A stretch of DNA of 64,000 bases from contig NC_063045.1 of the NCBI RefSeq assembly GCF_018812025.1, forward strand, positions 18,912,420 to 18,976,419, in the 5' to 3' direction. The position numbers and the translations under genes were made by a program. The notes under the pieces are model-generated. The model worked only from the letters and a program-made list of their open reading frames with translations. It searched no databases and was not told the DNA's origin. Numbering within the stretch: position 1 is the stretch's first letter; each line of letters begins with the position of its first letter. The DNA comes from Megalobrama amblycephala (taxonomy: Eukaryota > Chordata > Actinopteri > Cypriniformes > Xenocyprididae). Positions 37,374 through 54,310 of the stretch are shown in pieces.

Positions 37374-37374
<1 letters not shown>
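34641..37374. other. Intronic stretch with AT-rich core and unique 3' block
   Basis: Positions 34700-35290 are unique. A (CA)n(TA)n run lies at 35300-35332, and 35400-35620 is extremely AT-rich with TATATAAA-type words. Positions 36000-36900 are balanced and non-repetitive. No gene was recognised. Confidence 0.5.

Positions 37375-37456
<82 letters not shown>
37375..37456. repeat. (TA)n(GA)n compound microsatellite
   Basis: A pure TA run (37375-37418) passes without interruption into a pure GA run (37419-37456). Confidence 0.98.
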
Positions 37457-37461
<5 letters not shown>

Positions 37462-37689
37462 ATATATTGACAAACTTTAAAAAGTACTTAAAAGTACAGA
37501 TAGTCTGGTATTTTTTACAGATATCTCTACGTAATTAGTTCATATAGATTCAACTGATAAATGCCATCTAGTAGGTCTCTAAATATACAGTATTATACCA
37601 AATTTGCAGGAAACAATGGTGTTACAATGATATATAATATTTAATTTGAATAAAGTTTTCACTAACTATTCATCTTTTTATGTAATAGC

Positions 37690-39200
37690 CATACATAATA
37701 GGGCAATTCCAGCATTATGGACGTGACATTTGCAGTCAAAACTTGAAATATAAATTCTCAGAGAATGCATTTAATACCAATATATTAAACAGCCTGTTTA
37801 TATATTCATAGTCCCGTATTGAAGGAGTCCAGATATTAGAAAAATGTCAGTCTATACAATCATTTTATATTTTAGATGAGGGAAATATACATGCGTTACG
37901 GACGTGAGTTTTAGGTGTCAACATATTTTTTAGGAATTCTGTGAATTACACTGCACGAACCAAAAGTAATACTGCCCATGCACCAAATGAAGAAGGGTTG
38001 GCTCTCCACAGAACATAAAATATTCATTTTATTTTACTTTTTTGTGTTCGCATTTATAAGGAAAAAACAACGTTACGGACGTGACCGCTCTGAAACGGCA
38101 CAGAAGACTGCTTTAAAACTTTCATAGAGACCAAGCGGAAATTTAAACCATCACATGCTGATATCTGTTATACCAGTATGGTAAGACTGCAGAAATAATC
38201 AACTTTATACTAAACTTTATAAACTTTATACCCTAGGTCTATTGCAAATGGTTATGGATTATTTCTCATGTTGACATGCATGTGTGGTGTTCAAGAATCA
38301 ATTTAGAGACCATGATTTTCCTTCTAACAGAACTGCTTGCTAAAATACATTAACGTTTATCATAAAGCAGTTTAAAATTGCAGGTTTTCCCCAGTCAGTT
38401 GAACTGATTGACACTATTGTCACTCGCAATAATGTCAGTTTTATGTTTTGTGTATGAATGATCGCACAGTTTTCGGGTAGTTTGCGCAGTTTAAAGCAAA
38501 GTCTTGAGTCAAAATGATCACATTTTATTTCATGTTAAAATTATTGCAATATTATTATTATTATTTTGTCAGCTTGATCACGGGATTATGATCAATAGGC
38601 AATTCATGTTTTAACCAACAAGTAAAAACGCAACATCCTAAGGGAAGTGTCCTATGAGACACAATGCTCTTCTGTAAGTTGTAGTGTATCATAGGCCTAC
38701 CTTCTGATGTTCATATTTCGTTCTGTAACTGGCAAAAAGGAAGAGAAGATCAGTTCATGTGCGCTTGATCTGCTTGATAGGCCGCTTACACTGAGGCGCT
38801 GCAGTAATCTGTGACGCGCCGTAGGCCATTAAAAAGCGAGATCAATTGTTTGAATTTTGTTCCAAATTTGAAAGTTGAACCTTTTTCATATTAAAACTAA
38901 CGAAGCACCAATTGTATTGTGATTATTGGATATGTTCGGATATATATGGTAAGCCTGAAACAGATCACAGCAATATAAAGAAACAAAGTCATATGCATAG
39001 GGTTTAATATGAAGCGTCTGTAACGGTCACGTCCGTAACGCTTATTATCGTTAGTTAAGAACAAAGCAGTGAGATGATTTGTTGATCCTAATAAGCATAA
39101 ACATAATTTAGCTTTGTATATAAAGTTTCAAGTTATGTGTATTCATAATTGTTACATGACATAAACGTAATCTTTAAAACGTTACGGACATGACAGAGCA
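37690..39200. mobile_element. Possible old DNA element with repeated TTACGGACGTGAC motif
   Basis: The motif occurs at 37714-37727 (TTATGGACGTGAC form), 37895-37908, 38071-38086 (CGTTACGGACGTGACC) and 39181-39194 (GTTACGGACATGAC). It occurs inverted at 39025-39040 (GGTCACGTCCGTAACG). The first three are about 180 bases apart. Many copies of a short CpG-containing word in AT-rich DNA recall subterminal transposase-binding repeats of DNA transposons. No transposase frame or clear terminal inverted repeat was found, so the element type and its limits are uncertain. Confidence 0.4.
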
Positions 39201-39498
39201 CTGAAGTGTCGGGACCTCTTAATTCTAGCCCTTATAAATTCAACAGGCAGTGCTGTTATGACAAAATGAGCATATTTATTTCTCAGGCATGTCTCCATCT
39301 CTCTGCACAATGCTTACTGTTAAAATACAGTTTTAAAAAGGGGGTCTTTGATCCCTTTATTGAAAGCATGAAATATGGTTGGTTGAAAATTTAATTTAAG
39401 CATTGTTGCTTACCTCATGTGCTGTGGATAAACAATTTTATTAAAATTTTTGTTAGAGCACATTAATACAGTATATATTACAGACCTAAATGGACAAC

Positions 39499-40292
39499 TT
39501 AAAGGTTTAGTTCACCCAAAAATGAAAATTCTGTCATTAATTACTCACCCTCATGCCGTTCCACACCTGTAAGACCTTTGTTAATCTTCGGAACACAAAT
39601 TAAGATATTTTAGTTGAAATCCGATTGCTCAGTGAGGCCTGCATAGCCAGCAATGACATTTCCTCTCTCAAGATACATTAATGTACTAAAAACATATTTA
39701 AATCAGTTCATGTGAGTACAGTGGTTCAATATTAATATTATAAAGTAACAAGAATATTTTTGGTGCACCAAAAAAACAAAATGACAACTTATTTAGTGAT
39801 GGCCGATTTCAAAACACTGCTTCAGGAAGCTTCGGGGCGTTATGAATCAGTGTGTCGAATCTGCTGTTCAGAGCGCCAAAGTCACGTGATTTCAGCAGTT
39901 TGCCGTTTTGACACGTGATCTGAATCATGATTCGATTCGCTGATTCATAATGCTCTGAAGCTTCATGAAGCAGTGTTTTGAAATCGGCCATCACTATATA
40001 AGTCGTTATTTTGTTTTTTTGGCGCACCAAAAATATTCTCGCTGCTTTATAATATTAATATTGAACCACTGTACTCACATGAACTGATTTAAATATGTTT
40101 TTAGTACCTTTATGGATCTTGAGAGAAGAAATGTCATTGCTGGCTATCCAGGCCTCACGGAGCCATCGGATTTCAACTAAAATATCTTAATTTGTGTTCC
40201 GAAGATTAACGAAGGTCTTATGGGTGTGGAACGGCATGAGGGTAAGTAATAAATGACAGAATTTTCATTTTTGGGTGAACTAAAGCCTGTAA
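39499..40292. mobile_element. Long palindromic MITE-like element (about 794 bp)
   Basis: The left arm from TTCACCCAAAAATGAAAATT and the right arm ending AATTTTCATTTTTGGGTGAA are reverse complements over roughly 350 bases each. They meet around a centre near 39895 that contains GTCACGTGAT and CACGTGATC. Internal words such as TCACCCTCATGCCGTTCCAC, TCTTCGGAACACAAATTAAG and GATGGCCGATTTCAAAACAC are mirrored. It resembles a non-autonomous DNA element very common in cyprinid genomes. The 73-codon minus-strand frame inside is not a gene. Confidence 0.85.
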
Positions 40293-43200
40293 AACAGGTT
40301 TTGTTGTTTTGGTAAAAAACTTTTTTTTTTTTCATGGTAAGGATGACCTTTGCATGGAATTGGCCAATAATAATAATAATGTCTATTCATATTCATATTC
40401 ATATTATTATTAATAAATACTAATACTACTACACATAATAATAATAGTCATTATTATTATTTAATAATATTATTCAAAAATCATATTACTACTATTTTCA
40501 GTAATAATAATAATAATAATAATCATCATAATATTTTTCCAAATATTAAAAATGTCATTGTTAGATTGTTAGAGATTAATTTACTACATGAGATTATTTT
40601 TAAATGCAAAAATAAATAATTAAAAGTATATCTGTTATTAGGAGCTTAAAAATGAATGGTATCGGTCCATTCAATGGTATCGGTAGAACATTCATATCAT
40701 CTATCTTTACTTACTACATTTGAAATTTCTTTTCTGGACATTATAGTCCAGATTATTTTCCGAAAGGTGAAATTTCTGACTACTAATAGTCCCTTAAACA
40801 TGTTCACTGTAATTGGAAAACAGTTCACTCGTTGGAGTGATAGATCAGACAGATTCCCACCCTCTGTAACAAAAATCGGTAAACAGCATGTCTAAACCTA
40901 CCCTAATAAAACTTGAATGCAAACTGAAGTCCAATTGTGCCATGATAACATACTACACAAAAGTCGAAAATATAACTATATTCTGTAATACTGTTACAAA
41001 TACTGCTTTAAAAAGCGCACTTGACACCTAAAGTTAGTAAAATACTCCAGTATAATCTTCAAATCCACTATAACTGTGCTAATATCCCTAATCCAAAAAT
41101 AATGTAATGAAATTCAGTGAAAACGGAAGGGATTTTGCGTGACTAGCACATGTCAGTCACAGACCACGCAAAGCGATAAATCTGTGCATTGCTCAGCAGC
41201 AGATGGGCATAACGGGTATTGGGACAGCCAAGCAATTGTGGTAACATATTCCCTTTAACACAGACACGCATAAAATCCCAGATACACGCACACAACAACG
41301 ACATGAGAGGATCCTGTACGGCAGCCCACCCCCAGTCTTTCTTCTATATTTTACCAGCCATACGGTAGTTTATTTTCCACTTCTTTTACCATCTGTAGCA
41401 ACTTTCCCCCACAGACACTCACAGCTGTCCTGTTTCATGTCTGCGCTCTCCTTTATATTCTGGCGTACAATGCCGCCCCGTGCCTCAATCACTGGGCCTG
41501 CATTCTTCTCTTGGCAGTGGGAGTGGGCCTTTCATGACACACTAGGGCGCCAACTATGGCAAACAGTTAAATATCATGGTGAATTTGTGTTTACGAAACG
41601 GTTTATGAACATAAAGTGTGCTGGTTTGTGAGATTCAGACACAAGTTGCTCAACACTGCAAACACACTGATCAATAGGCCGTGACGTACCGATCGGGCAC
41701 TTTAAAGCAGATCAATCTTCACATCACGTGACGAGGAAGAGATCCAGTTTGAGCAGAGATTTAGTGATGAAGCAAGCTCAGTCTGTCAGTTTAAACCCAG
41801 TTTTAGAGGCTTTTGCTTGCTGGGATTTGTTTTACGACGTTCTTTCGGTGCTGAATGGACATTCCTGCCCATCACTTGGGTTCCTATTGGAGCCAACACA
41901 GACTGTAAAGGTCTTTTACCTTTGTTAAATTGCTTTTAACAGCTTATTAAACATAAAATCTCAATTCAAATGTGTCGCATGCAGCCTAGTTGACAAATTT
42001 ATGGTGTTGTTGCAGAGTAATGCTGAAAAAAACTGCTTCCTACTCTACTTAAGACACACATCAGCTGTCTGCTAACCATTCAGATGAAGTCCTCATCAAG
42101 ACCTAATACAATCAAAGTTTCTCCCGGCAAAGGCCTCGCAATGCCTCATTTGCTGCCGGCTGGGGCTTAAGACAATGGCACTCTTGTTGAATGGCATGCG
42201 CGCACAAAGGCTCCATTCTCAGAAGTTAGCTAAAGTTGCTGTTCTGTAATGAACGAGATGTCTGCTCTTGGGAAGTCTAAAACAGTCTGATCCGTTAGCA
42301 GCCACTGCGTACAGTTCCCTGATAACGCTAAGCTTGCTGCGAGCCATGCGTTCACAAAAAATGTGGACGAAAAGAAACGGTAAACACAATTAGAATTGCA
42401 AATAAATGCAGAAACAAACAAAACCTGATAAACCGTTCAATACCTTTCCATCGTTTACCCGTACTGCTACCATTCATGTACAAGTACTAAAATGCCGATC
42501 AAACTCTAAACTAAACACTGGGAGAGGTTGCATTGCTTCTTTTAAAACCCTGCAAATGGCTCAAATGCTTTGACAGCAGACTTCTTAAAACAAAGTGTTT
42601 GCATTCATGCTCAAACTATGCAAATCGTACAGCTTTGTTTACAAAAAACATCAATATATACCATTTTTACATTTTAAGCTGACAAACTGCCAGAGCTGAT
42701 TTGCTGGTATTTCAACAACAATTGACGTTCACACATGACCTAACACATTTTACGCTATTTAAATCCAAATTTTCACAGTATCTGCAAAAAGCTTGTATTC
42801 CATAAGGGCCTACTTAACTCATTCTCTTACAACAAAGTCATCTGTAGCAACTCCAACACAAGAAGCGTTAAATAAATGTGTGAATAAAGGAGGATAAAAA
42901 TAAAAATAGACAAGCTCCCATCAAGGGGCCCATTTCTCTCTCAGTGGCCGAGTGCTGGGACGACTGAGGAGTTAATATAAAACTAATTAGCAAAAATTGA
43001 CTGGTGCCAACCCCCCTTACCTTTTCCTGCCTCACTACACAGGGGGACAGCAGTAAGCCCAGAGCACAGGTGTACCGCTCACGCCGGCTCTAGATTACTG
43101 CCCACTGCCTCCGCTCTCTAAACCCTTCACAATGCTCCCCAGGCCGCCGTTATGTCAGCGAGGAAATGGAGTGCGATGAGCTGCATTTTAAACTAATTTT

Positions 43201-44525
43201 GCATCTTTTGCACATTGGAAAAGAAAGACAGGCAATCGTTTTAGAAGCACAACAATAGTCGACAACGAAAAAGATGCATTAATGCACGGTCGGCATTGCT
43301 GACATCTAAAACCCCCGCATTGGGCGCCAACTAACTAGTCCAAATCTGCGAGGAAAGATCGGCACTGACAATGCACATTAAACGGATTACACGAATTTGC
43401 CTCGCAATCAGGTTTAGGAGAAATTTACCCACTAAAGGCAAGTGGCTGTACAACAAACATCTTACAGTGTTTCCCATCCCAGAACCATCTGCTTTGTTTA
43501 ATCCAATCACATTGCAGCAGGAAAAAATGGTTCAAAAGGAGGTCAAATGCAATGATATTAAAACTGACTGTGCTGTATCCCATCATTGGATCCGAGCTGG
43601 TCCTTCATCACTCTGTCTCTGCCAGGGTGGTGGAGGGGTGCACAATCAGGACAGAAAAGTCATAACATGACAATGTATTTTTATGAATGGCCGACAACCT
43701 CATTTTTAATGAATGGTACTGTGTGAAAGAGCACAGTGGCATGGTCATTGTTGCAGTAACAGGGCTGGTCGGTGGGATTTAGCGAGCAGAAAGCAGGGGA
43801 GGATGGGTGCGAGGGGGTGGGTAGGTCCCAGCCCACAATGTGTACTGCAGTAACCACAACAAAGGCTGTGGTTTATCCCACAATCGCCTTAAATAGATCC
43901 AAATTATTGTTATTCCTCAGCCTGTGGAAAGGAAGAGAAATATAAAACGGCTGTAACACAAGATGTGCCAAAAGTCAGCCTGAAGATATCAGCGGATTCA
44001 GTTACTGGCATAAAAAAGTAAAAAAAATTCTACAAACCGCCGGCTTACTGTAGCCCTTGACCAGCTTTGCCTCGGCCCTAGCAAAAACTTTCAGCAAACT
44101 TCCCAGTACTTAATACGAATTTACAAAACTTATGACAGGGCGCCTCAAGAATGCGTCATCAAAGCTAACTAGTTTTGAAAGACACACTGTATAGTAAATC
44201 TCTTTAAGGGCTCACATGGAAGTGGGTCAGACGTCTTTACAAACATTACACACGCAAACGGTTTGTTCGACGCGGCTCTGGGTCAATTAAGGTAAGTCCA
44301 GTATAAATATCTAACAGCCTGGCAGGGAATTTTGCACACAGGCCCAGTCTCGCGTTTGTTATCTATCTGCTCCAGCGGTATCCTTCCATTGTATAGTGAG
44401 ACTGAAAACACTGCAATAGGACACAACTACAGTTCACAACAAGTGAAATTGCATTAAGTTGACATATATCACGACAGTGAATTCAAAGAAGTCTTAATTG
44501 TGTTTTTCATCAAAATAAGTACTTA
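40293..44525. other. Intronic stretch; unique block at 42890-44420
   Basis: Positions 40345-40620 are (AAT)-rich simple sequence. Positions 41100-42500 are mostly unique. Positions 42890-44420 are balanced, non-repetitive and include words such as AAACTAATTAGCAAAAATTG, making this a good candidate for conserved noncoding DNA. A 99-codon frame at 43371-43670 has no recognisable domain. Confidence 0.5.
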
Positions 44526-45011
44526 TTAAAGGGTTAGTTAAACCAAAAATTATGTCATTAATTACTCACCCTCATGTGGTTCCAAACCTGTAAGACTTTC
44601 ATTCATCTACAATACACAAATGAAGATCTTTTTGATTAAATCTGAGAGATTTCTGTCACGCGTCATTCAGGTTCGGTTGAGCTTTTGCTTATGTTCGCTG
44701 ATCAATGTTTATATGTGAGTAAAAGCCTAAATTAAATCTGTTCATCATAAAAGCGATCAAGTTTCTTCAGAAAATTTGGACTAAACCACTCAATTCATAT
44801 GGATTAGTTTTCCGATCTCTTTATGAACTTTTTGAAGCATGAAAGTTGCAATTGCATAGGCTGTCTATTGAGGGACAGAAAGCTCTCAGATTTCATCAAA
44901 AAGATCTTCATTTGCATTCCGAAGATGAACTAAACTTTTACAGGTTTGGAACGAGATGATGGTGAATAATTAATGACAGAATTTTAATTTTGGGGTGAAC
45001 TAACCCTTTAA
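44526..45011. mobile_element. Second palindromic MITE-like element of the same family (486 bp)
   Basis: It begins TTAAAGGGTTAGTT and ends TAACCCTTTAA. The arms share TCATTAATTACTCACCCTCA, GGTTCCAAACCTGTAAGACT and ATCTTTTTGATTAAATC with their mirrored forms. The arm sequence is related to the outer part of 39499-40292, but the middle differs. No coding capacity is seen. Confidence 0.85.
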
Positions 45012-45699
45012 TGCATCAGTTTGATTCTCTATGACAACACAATAGCCTTTTTTTTTTTGGTAATAATTTAGACTTAAACCTAAATTTGAACTGGAGCTAC
45101 ATCTTAATCTCCCATCTAGAAGTTTCTTTGTTTCTTTTTTAAATTAACTTTTAAATGATTAAATTATTTAAAACTATTTCTTGTAGAGCTAGGGTTCTAC
45201 AGCTCAAACAAACTGGTTCAAACAAACTGCCTGATTTTCATGTACTTCCAAAACCCAATGCTAAAAGGAAACAATCACTGGTGTAATGCTAGTCTGGGTC
45301 TCCACGACTATTAGCCCCTTTCGGCTGGTTTAAATGGCACACCACTTTGTGGCCCAAACAAAACCACCTGTTTTAACAGGAGGTCAAGAGGGCAACCCAA
45401 AACCAAAGCTTGCCCTCCGCTTGACTGGCTGCTAATGGGAATGGATGTTTATCTAGGAGGTCAAATGCCTTGAAGATGGGGTCACGACCCTAACATCTTA
45501 AGCCGTGACCTCTCCCACGTGTGGAGTGCTCCTGCCGTAAATTAGCCATGGTTGCATGTCCTCAGGCCTCAGTGCACACCACATTTGTGTCTTTTTCTAG
45601 TTCTCATGTTACTTTCTGTAAAGAGATTTATAACATCTGACTAAAATAATAAACCACATGACTATTGAAATTAGAAGGTGCTTTTCAAACATATATTCT
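45012..45699. other. Intronic stretch, mixed
   Basis: AT-rich to 45200, then balanced unique DNA at 45280-45600. No gene was recognised. Confidence 0.5.
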
Positions 45700-46110
45700 A
45701 AGGAATATATTGCAAAAATAATGGAAAATATTGCGAAAATTTTCAAATATTGAAAAACATTGCAAAAGTTGAAATACAAACTTAAACTTACTGTAAATAT
45801 AAAAAAAACATGTATCTTTAGTGCAAAAATAATGACAAATATTGATAGAACTGAAAAATACAAACTTAACATTACATATAGGAAAAATATTATAGGGATC
45901 TTACATATTATATGGAAAATATTGAACAATAGTGAAAATACTAAAAACATTTTGAAAGAATTGGGAAATACAGACTTAAACTCACATATTATAGAACAAT
46001 TATTATAAAATATTGAACAATAGTGAAAATATTGAAGAAATATTGAAAGAACTGAAGAAGTACAAACTTAAACTTACATATAAGAAAACTATTTTAAAAA
46101 AAATTGCAAA
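45700..46110. repeat. A-rich degenerate tandem repeat, unit about 85-110 bp
   Basis: GAAATACAAACTTAAACTTA recurs with changes at about 45771, 45855, 45964 and 46053. Copies are separated by AATATTGAACAATAGTGAAA-like words. The Phe/Ile-rich minus-strand frame across it is an artefact. Confidence 0.82.
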
Positions 46111-52614
<6,504 letters not shown>

Positions 52615-52641
52615 CTGTGTTAGGCATAGCGGAGAATACAT
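52615..52641 (-). CDS. nfia: nfia coding exon 1 (start of nuclear factor I/A)
   Basis: Read on the minus strand this exon gives MYSPLCLTQ, the usual N-terminus of the main NFIA isoform, followed at once by a donor GTAAGT (complement of 52609-52614). The exon ends in phase 0 and joins directly to GAT GAA TTC of exon 2, giving the NFI junction LTQ/DEFHPF. The ATG has G at -3, an acceptable initiation context. The frame upstream stays open through the CA and TC tracts to an in-frame TGA at 52861-52863, with no in-frame ATG in between, so this is the first start in its frame. NFIA is a nuclear sequence-specific transcription factor that binds TTGGC(N5)GCCAA as a dimer and acts in glial, haematopoietic and other development (family knowledge). 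NFIC also begins similarly, so the paralog call rests mainly on exon 2. Confidence 0.93.
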
Positions 52642-52679
52642 ATCTGTCGGTTTTAACTCTTGAATTGACGATGTATATG

Positions 52680-52810
52680 TTGTGTGTGCGTGTGTGTGTG
52701 TGTGAGTGAGGGTGTGTATGTGTGAATGTATGGGGTGTGTGTATGTATATGTGTGTATGAAAAGAGAAAAAAAAGAGAGACAGAGAAGAAGGGAGAGAGG
52801 GAAAATAAAG
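52680..52810. repeat. TG-rich repeat followed by GA-rich tract
   Basis: Plus-strand 52680-52760 is an imperfect (TG)n run with TA and GA interruptions. Positions 52761-52810 are almost pure purine. On the transcribed strand these become a CA-rich repeat preceded by a polypyrimidine tract, both probably inside the nfia leader. Confidence 0.9.
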
Positions 52811-52825
52811 CCTTGCTTCTTGCTT

Positions 52826-52909
52826 TCACATTTCCAACTCTGCGAAGTGCGCGCGACGCTTCAGCGCTCCATAGAGCTGAACTTTAACCCCGCCTCGAGT
52901 TACACACAT
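52826..52909 (-). other. Upstream ORF of 27 codons ending in ATG-TGA
   Basis: Read on the minus strand this frame begins MCVTRGGVKV and ends HFAELEM before TGA. Its first ATG has T at -3 (weak context), while the last ATG, immediately before the stop, has G at -3. It does not overlap the nfia start. Start-stop pairs of this kind are known to stall ribosomes in other leaders. That it is transcribed, and any effect on nfia translation, are inferences. Confidence 0.35.
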
Positions 52910-53139
52910 CTACTGTACTGTACTGTTAAAGCCGTATATCCAAACTTTCGGCATTATCATCAAATGCAGCCTAGAGAAAAGTCCCGACGACGGATGGATG
53001 GAAGTAGCCTACAGTACACGGAGATTTCACAGAGCCATGAGTGAAACTGTAGTGATGAACCGCCGGGAGGAGCGATTATTTCATCTTGCGGTCATTTGAA
53101 TAGAAAAAAAGATAGAAAAAGTTGTCCGGATGCGTTACA

Positions 53140-53275
53140 AAAGTCGCGTTTGATTCATTCTTCGCTGTCTCTTATAGCGCCGCGCCGCGCCGCGCGCTTG
53201 CATCCGCCGTGAGGCATGTGGCGGTGCGAAGCAAAACTGAGGCGGATTTACGAGCAGCGAGGAGGGCTCGGCATG
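53140..53275 (-). promoter_or_regulatory. nfia: Probable nfia core promoter, TATA-like box in GC-rich DNA
   Basis: On the minus strand a run of GCGC/GGCGCGGC repeats (complement of 53176-53200) is followed directly by CTATAAGAG (53169-53177), a good TATA-like box in a typical GC-rich setting. A start site about 25-30 bases further on would lie near 53140-53150, giving a leader of about 500 bases before the ATG at 52641. CpG dinucleotides are dense from about 52845 to 53275 and sparse on either side, like a small CpG island. The position upstream of exon 1 supports the call. The actual start site cannot be seen, and other promoters may exist further upstream. Confidence 0.55.
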
Positions 53276-53349
53276 CTTAGGAAGATTGTAATATCCTTAA
53301 AACCCCCTGTTGCAAAAGCTGCCACTTGTGTCGTGGTTAGTTTCGACCT

Positions 53350-53381
53350 GAGAGAGAGAGAAAAAGAGAGAGAGAGAGAGG
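53350..53381. repeat. GA-rich microsatellite upstream of the promoter
   Basis: An interrupted (GA)n run lies about 170 bases upstream of the TATA-like box. GA tracts near promoters can bind GAGA-type factors; nothing here proves a function. Confidence 0.85.
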
Positions 53382-54059
53382 AAAAAAAGTGAAGAGCACG
53401 ATTCGAGTCCGCTGAGACGAAGCTCCCGTTCACTTTTGCCGTTCAAACTCTTGGGCTCTCCCATCAGCACAGCGCCCTCAATATCGGCACGAGAGCCATA
53501 CACATGCGGGACACGAGAAATATGCACTCCCAATGCCGTTGCACTTCGTATGCACGAAGTACTGTAATGCAGAAAGTGTGATAATGCATTTAACATGTTT
53601 TGACATTTTATGCACCGATTTGTGTGTATTTGCCTCCGCTTTATTTTAAACACATAAATAAATTAGTACTTTTGAGAAAGAAACGTTTGGGAAAATAAGA
53701 CGTTCCTACAGCATTCACTGTCCTCAGTAGTGTGTTGTCAAATGATAAAATCATTCCATATTTAACAAATAAGTAGCTAACACATTTAATTTCATTTCAT
53801 TTAAAAGGTGCTTTTGCATAAGCAGTAGAAGTGCAATCAAATAACTGCTTCTACCTGCATATTAAATACATTTTAAAAAACTAAAGTAAAATGTTTTCAC
53901 ATAGGCTTTAAAAAAACAAAAAACAAAAACACTGATTATACCAAAATGCGTAATGCGTAACAAGAACAACCAATCAGTAAATGAATAAAGTCTCACGAGC
54001 CTTAATTACAGTTCTCGCTTCATTTCGAGTCGGACATGACGAAAGCAATAACTAGTTAG
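53382..54059. other. nfia upstream flank, first part
   Basis: Balanced to 53560, then AT-rich. A 118-codon minus-strand frame at 53297-53653 reads through the GA run, lacks any domain and would lie upstream of the TATA-like box, so it is not called. Confidence 0.5.
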
Positions 54060-54310
54060 TACGCGAGATTCATACTTCTTGATAATTATTCTGACTCACT
54101 AAAAGAACCAGTTCAAATGAGTCAATCGTATGGGAATCGCTGTAGTCTTTGTAGTTGATTCACTAAAAAGAATCAGCTCAAACGAGTCATTCGTTCGGGA
54201 ATCGGAATACATTGTTCGCGCTAAGTGTTTTAATTAAGTAAAAAGAACCTGATTCATTCGGTAATCGGACTGTACTGATCGCGCAATGATTATGATTCAC
54301 TCAAACGAAC
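54060..54310. repeat. AGTCATTTG/GATTCACTAAAA minisatellite, block 3
   Basis: Three to four diverged copies of the unit seen at 5660-6115 and 7200-7525: GATTCACTAAAAAGAA, CAAACGAGTCATTCG and GGGAATCGGAATACATTG. It lies about 0.9 kb upstream of the TATA-like box. Confidence 0.8.

Larger units (their letters stand above)
52642..53145 (-). other. nfia: Presumed nfia 5' untranslated leader with uORFs and CA/TC tracts
   Basis: If transcription starts near 53145 and the leader is unspliced, it contains several upstream ATGs. ATG at 52960 opens 16 codons ending TAG at 52910-52912. ATG at 52909 opens a 27-codon frame ending at 52826-52828. ATG at 52872 opens ATG GAG CGC TGA. The 27-codon frame ends in an ATG directly followed by TGA, and that ATG has G at -3. 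Between this stop and the main ATG lie about 184 bases made almost entirely of a pyrimidine tract (52761-52810) and CA-type repeats (52680-52760). A leader intron or a closer start site would change this picture. Confidence 0.45.

Noticed and set aside
45609..45950. 113-codon minus-strand frame rich in Phe and Ile, looking like a membrane protein.
   Set aside because: It is the complement of the A-rich tandem repeat; the hydrophobicity follows from T-rich codons.
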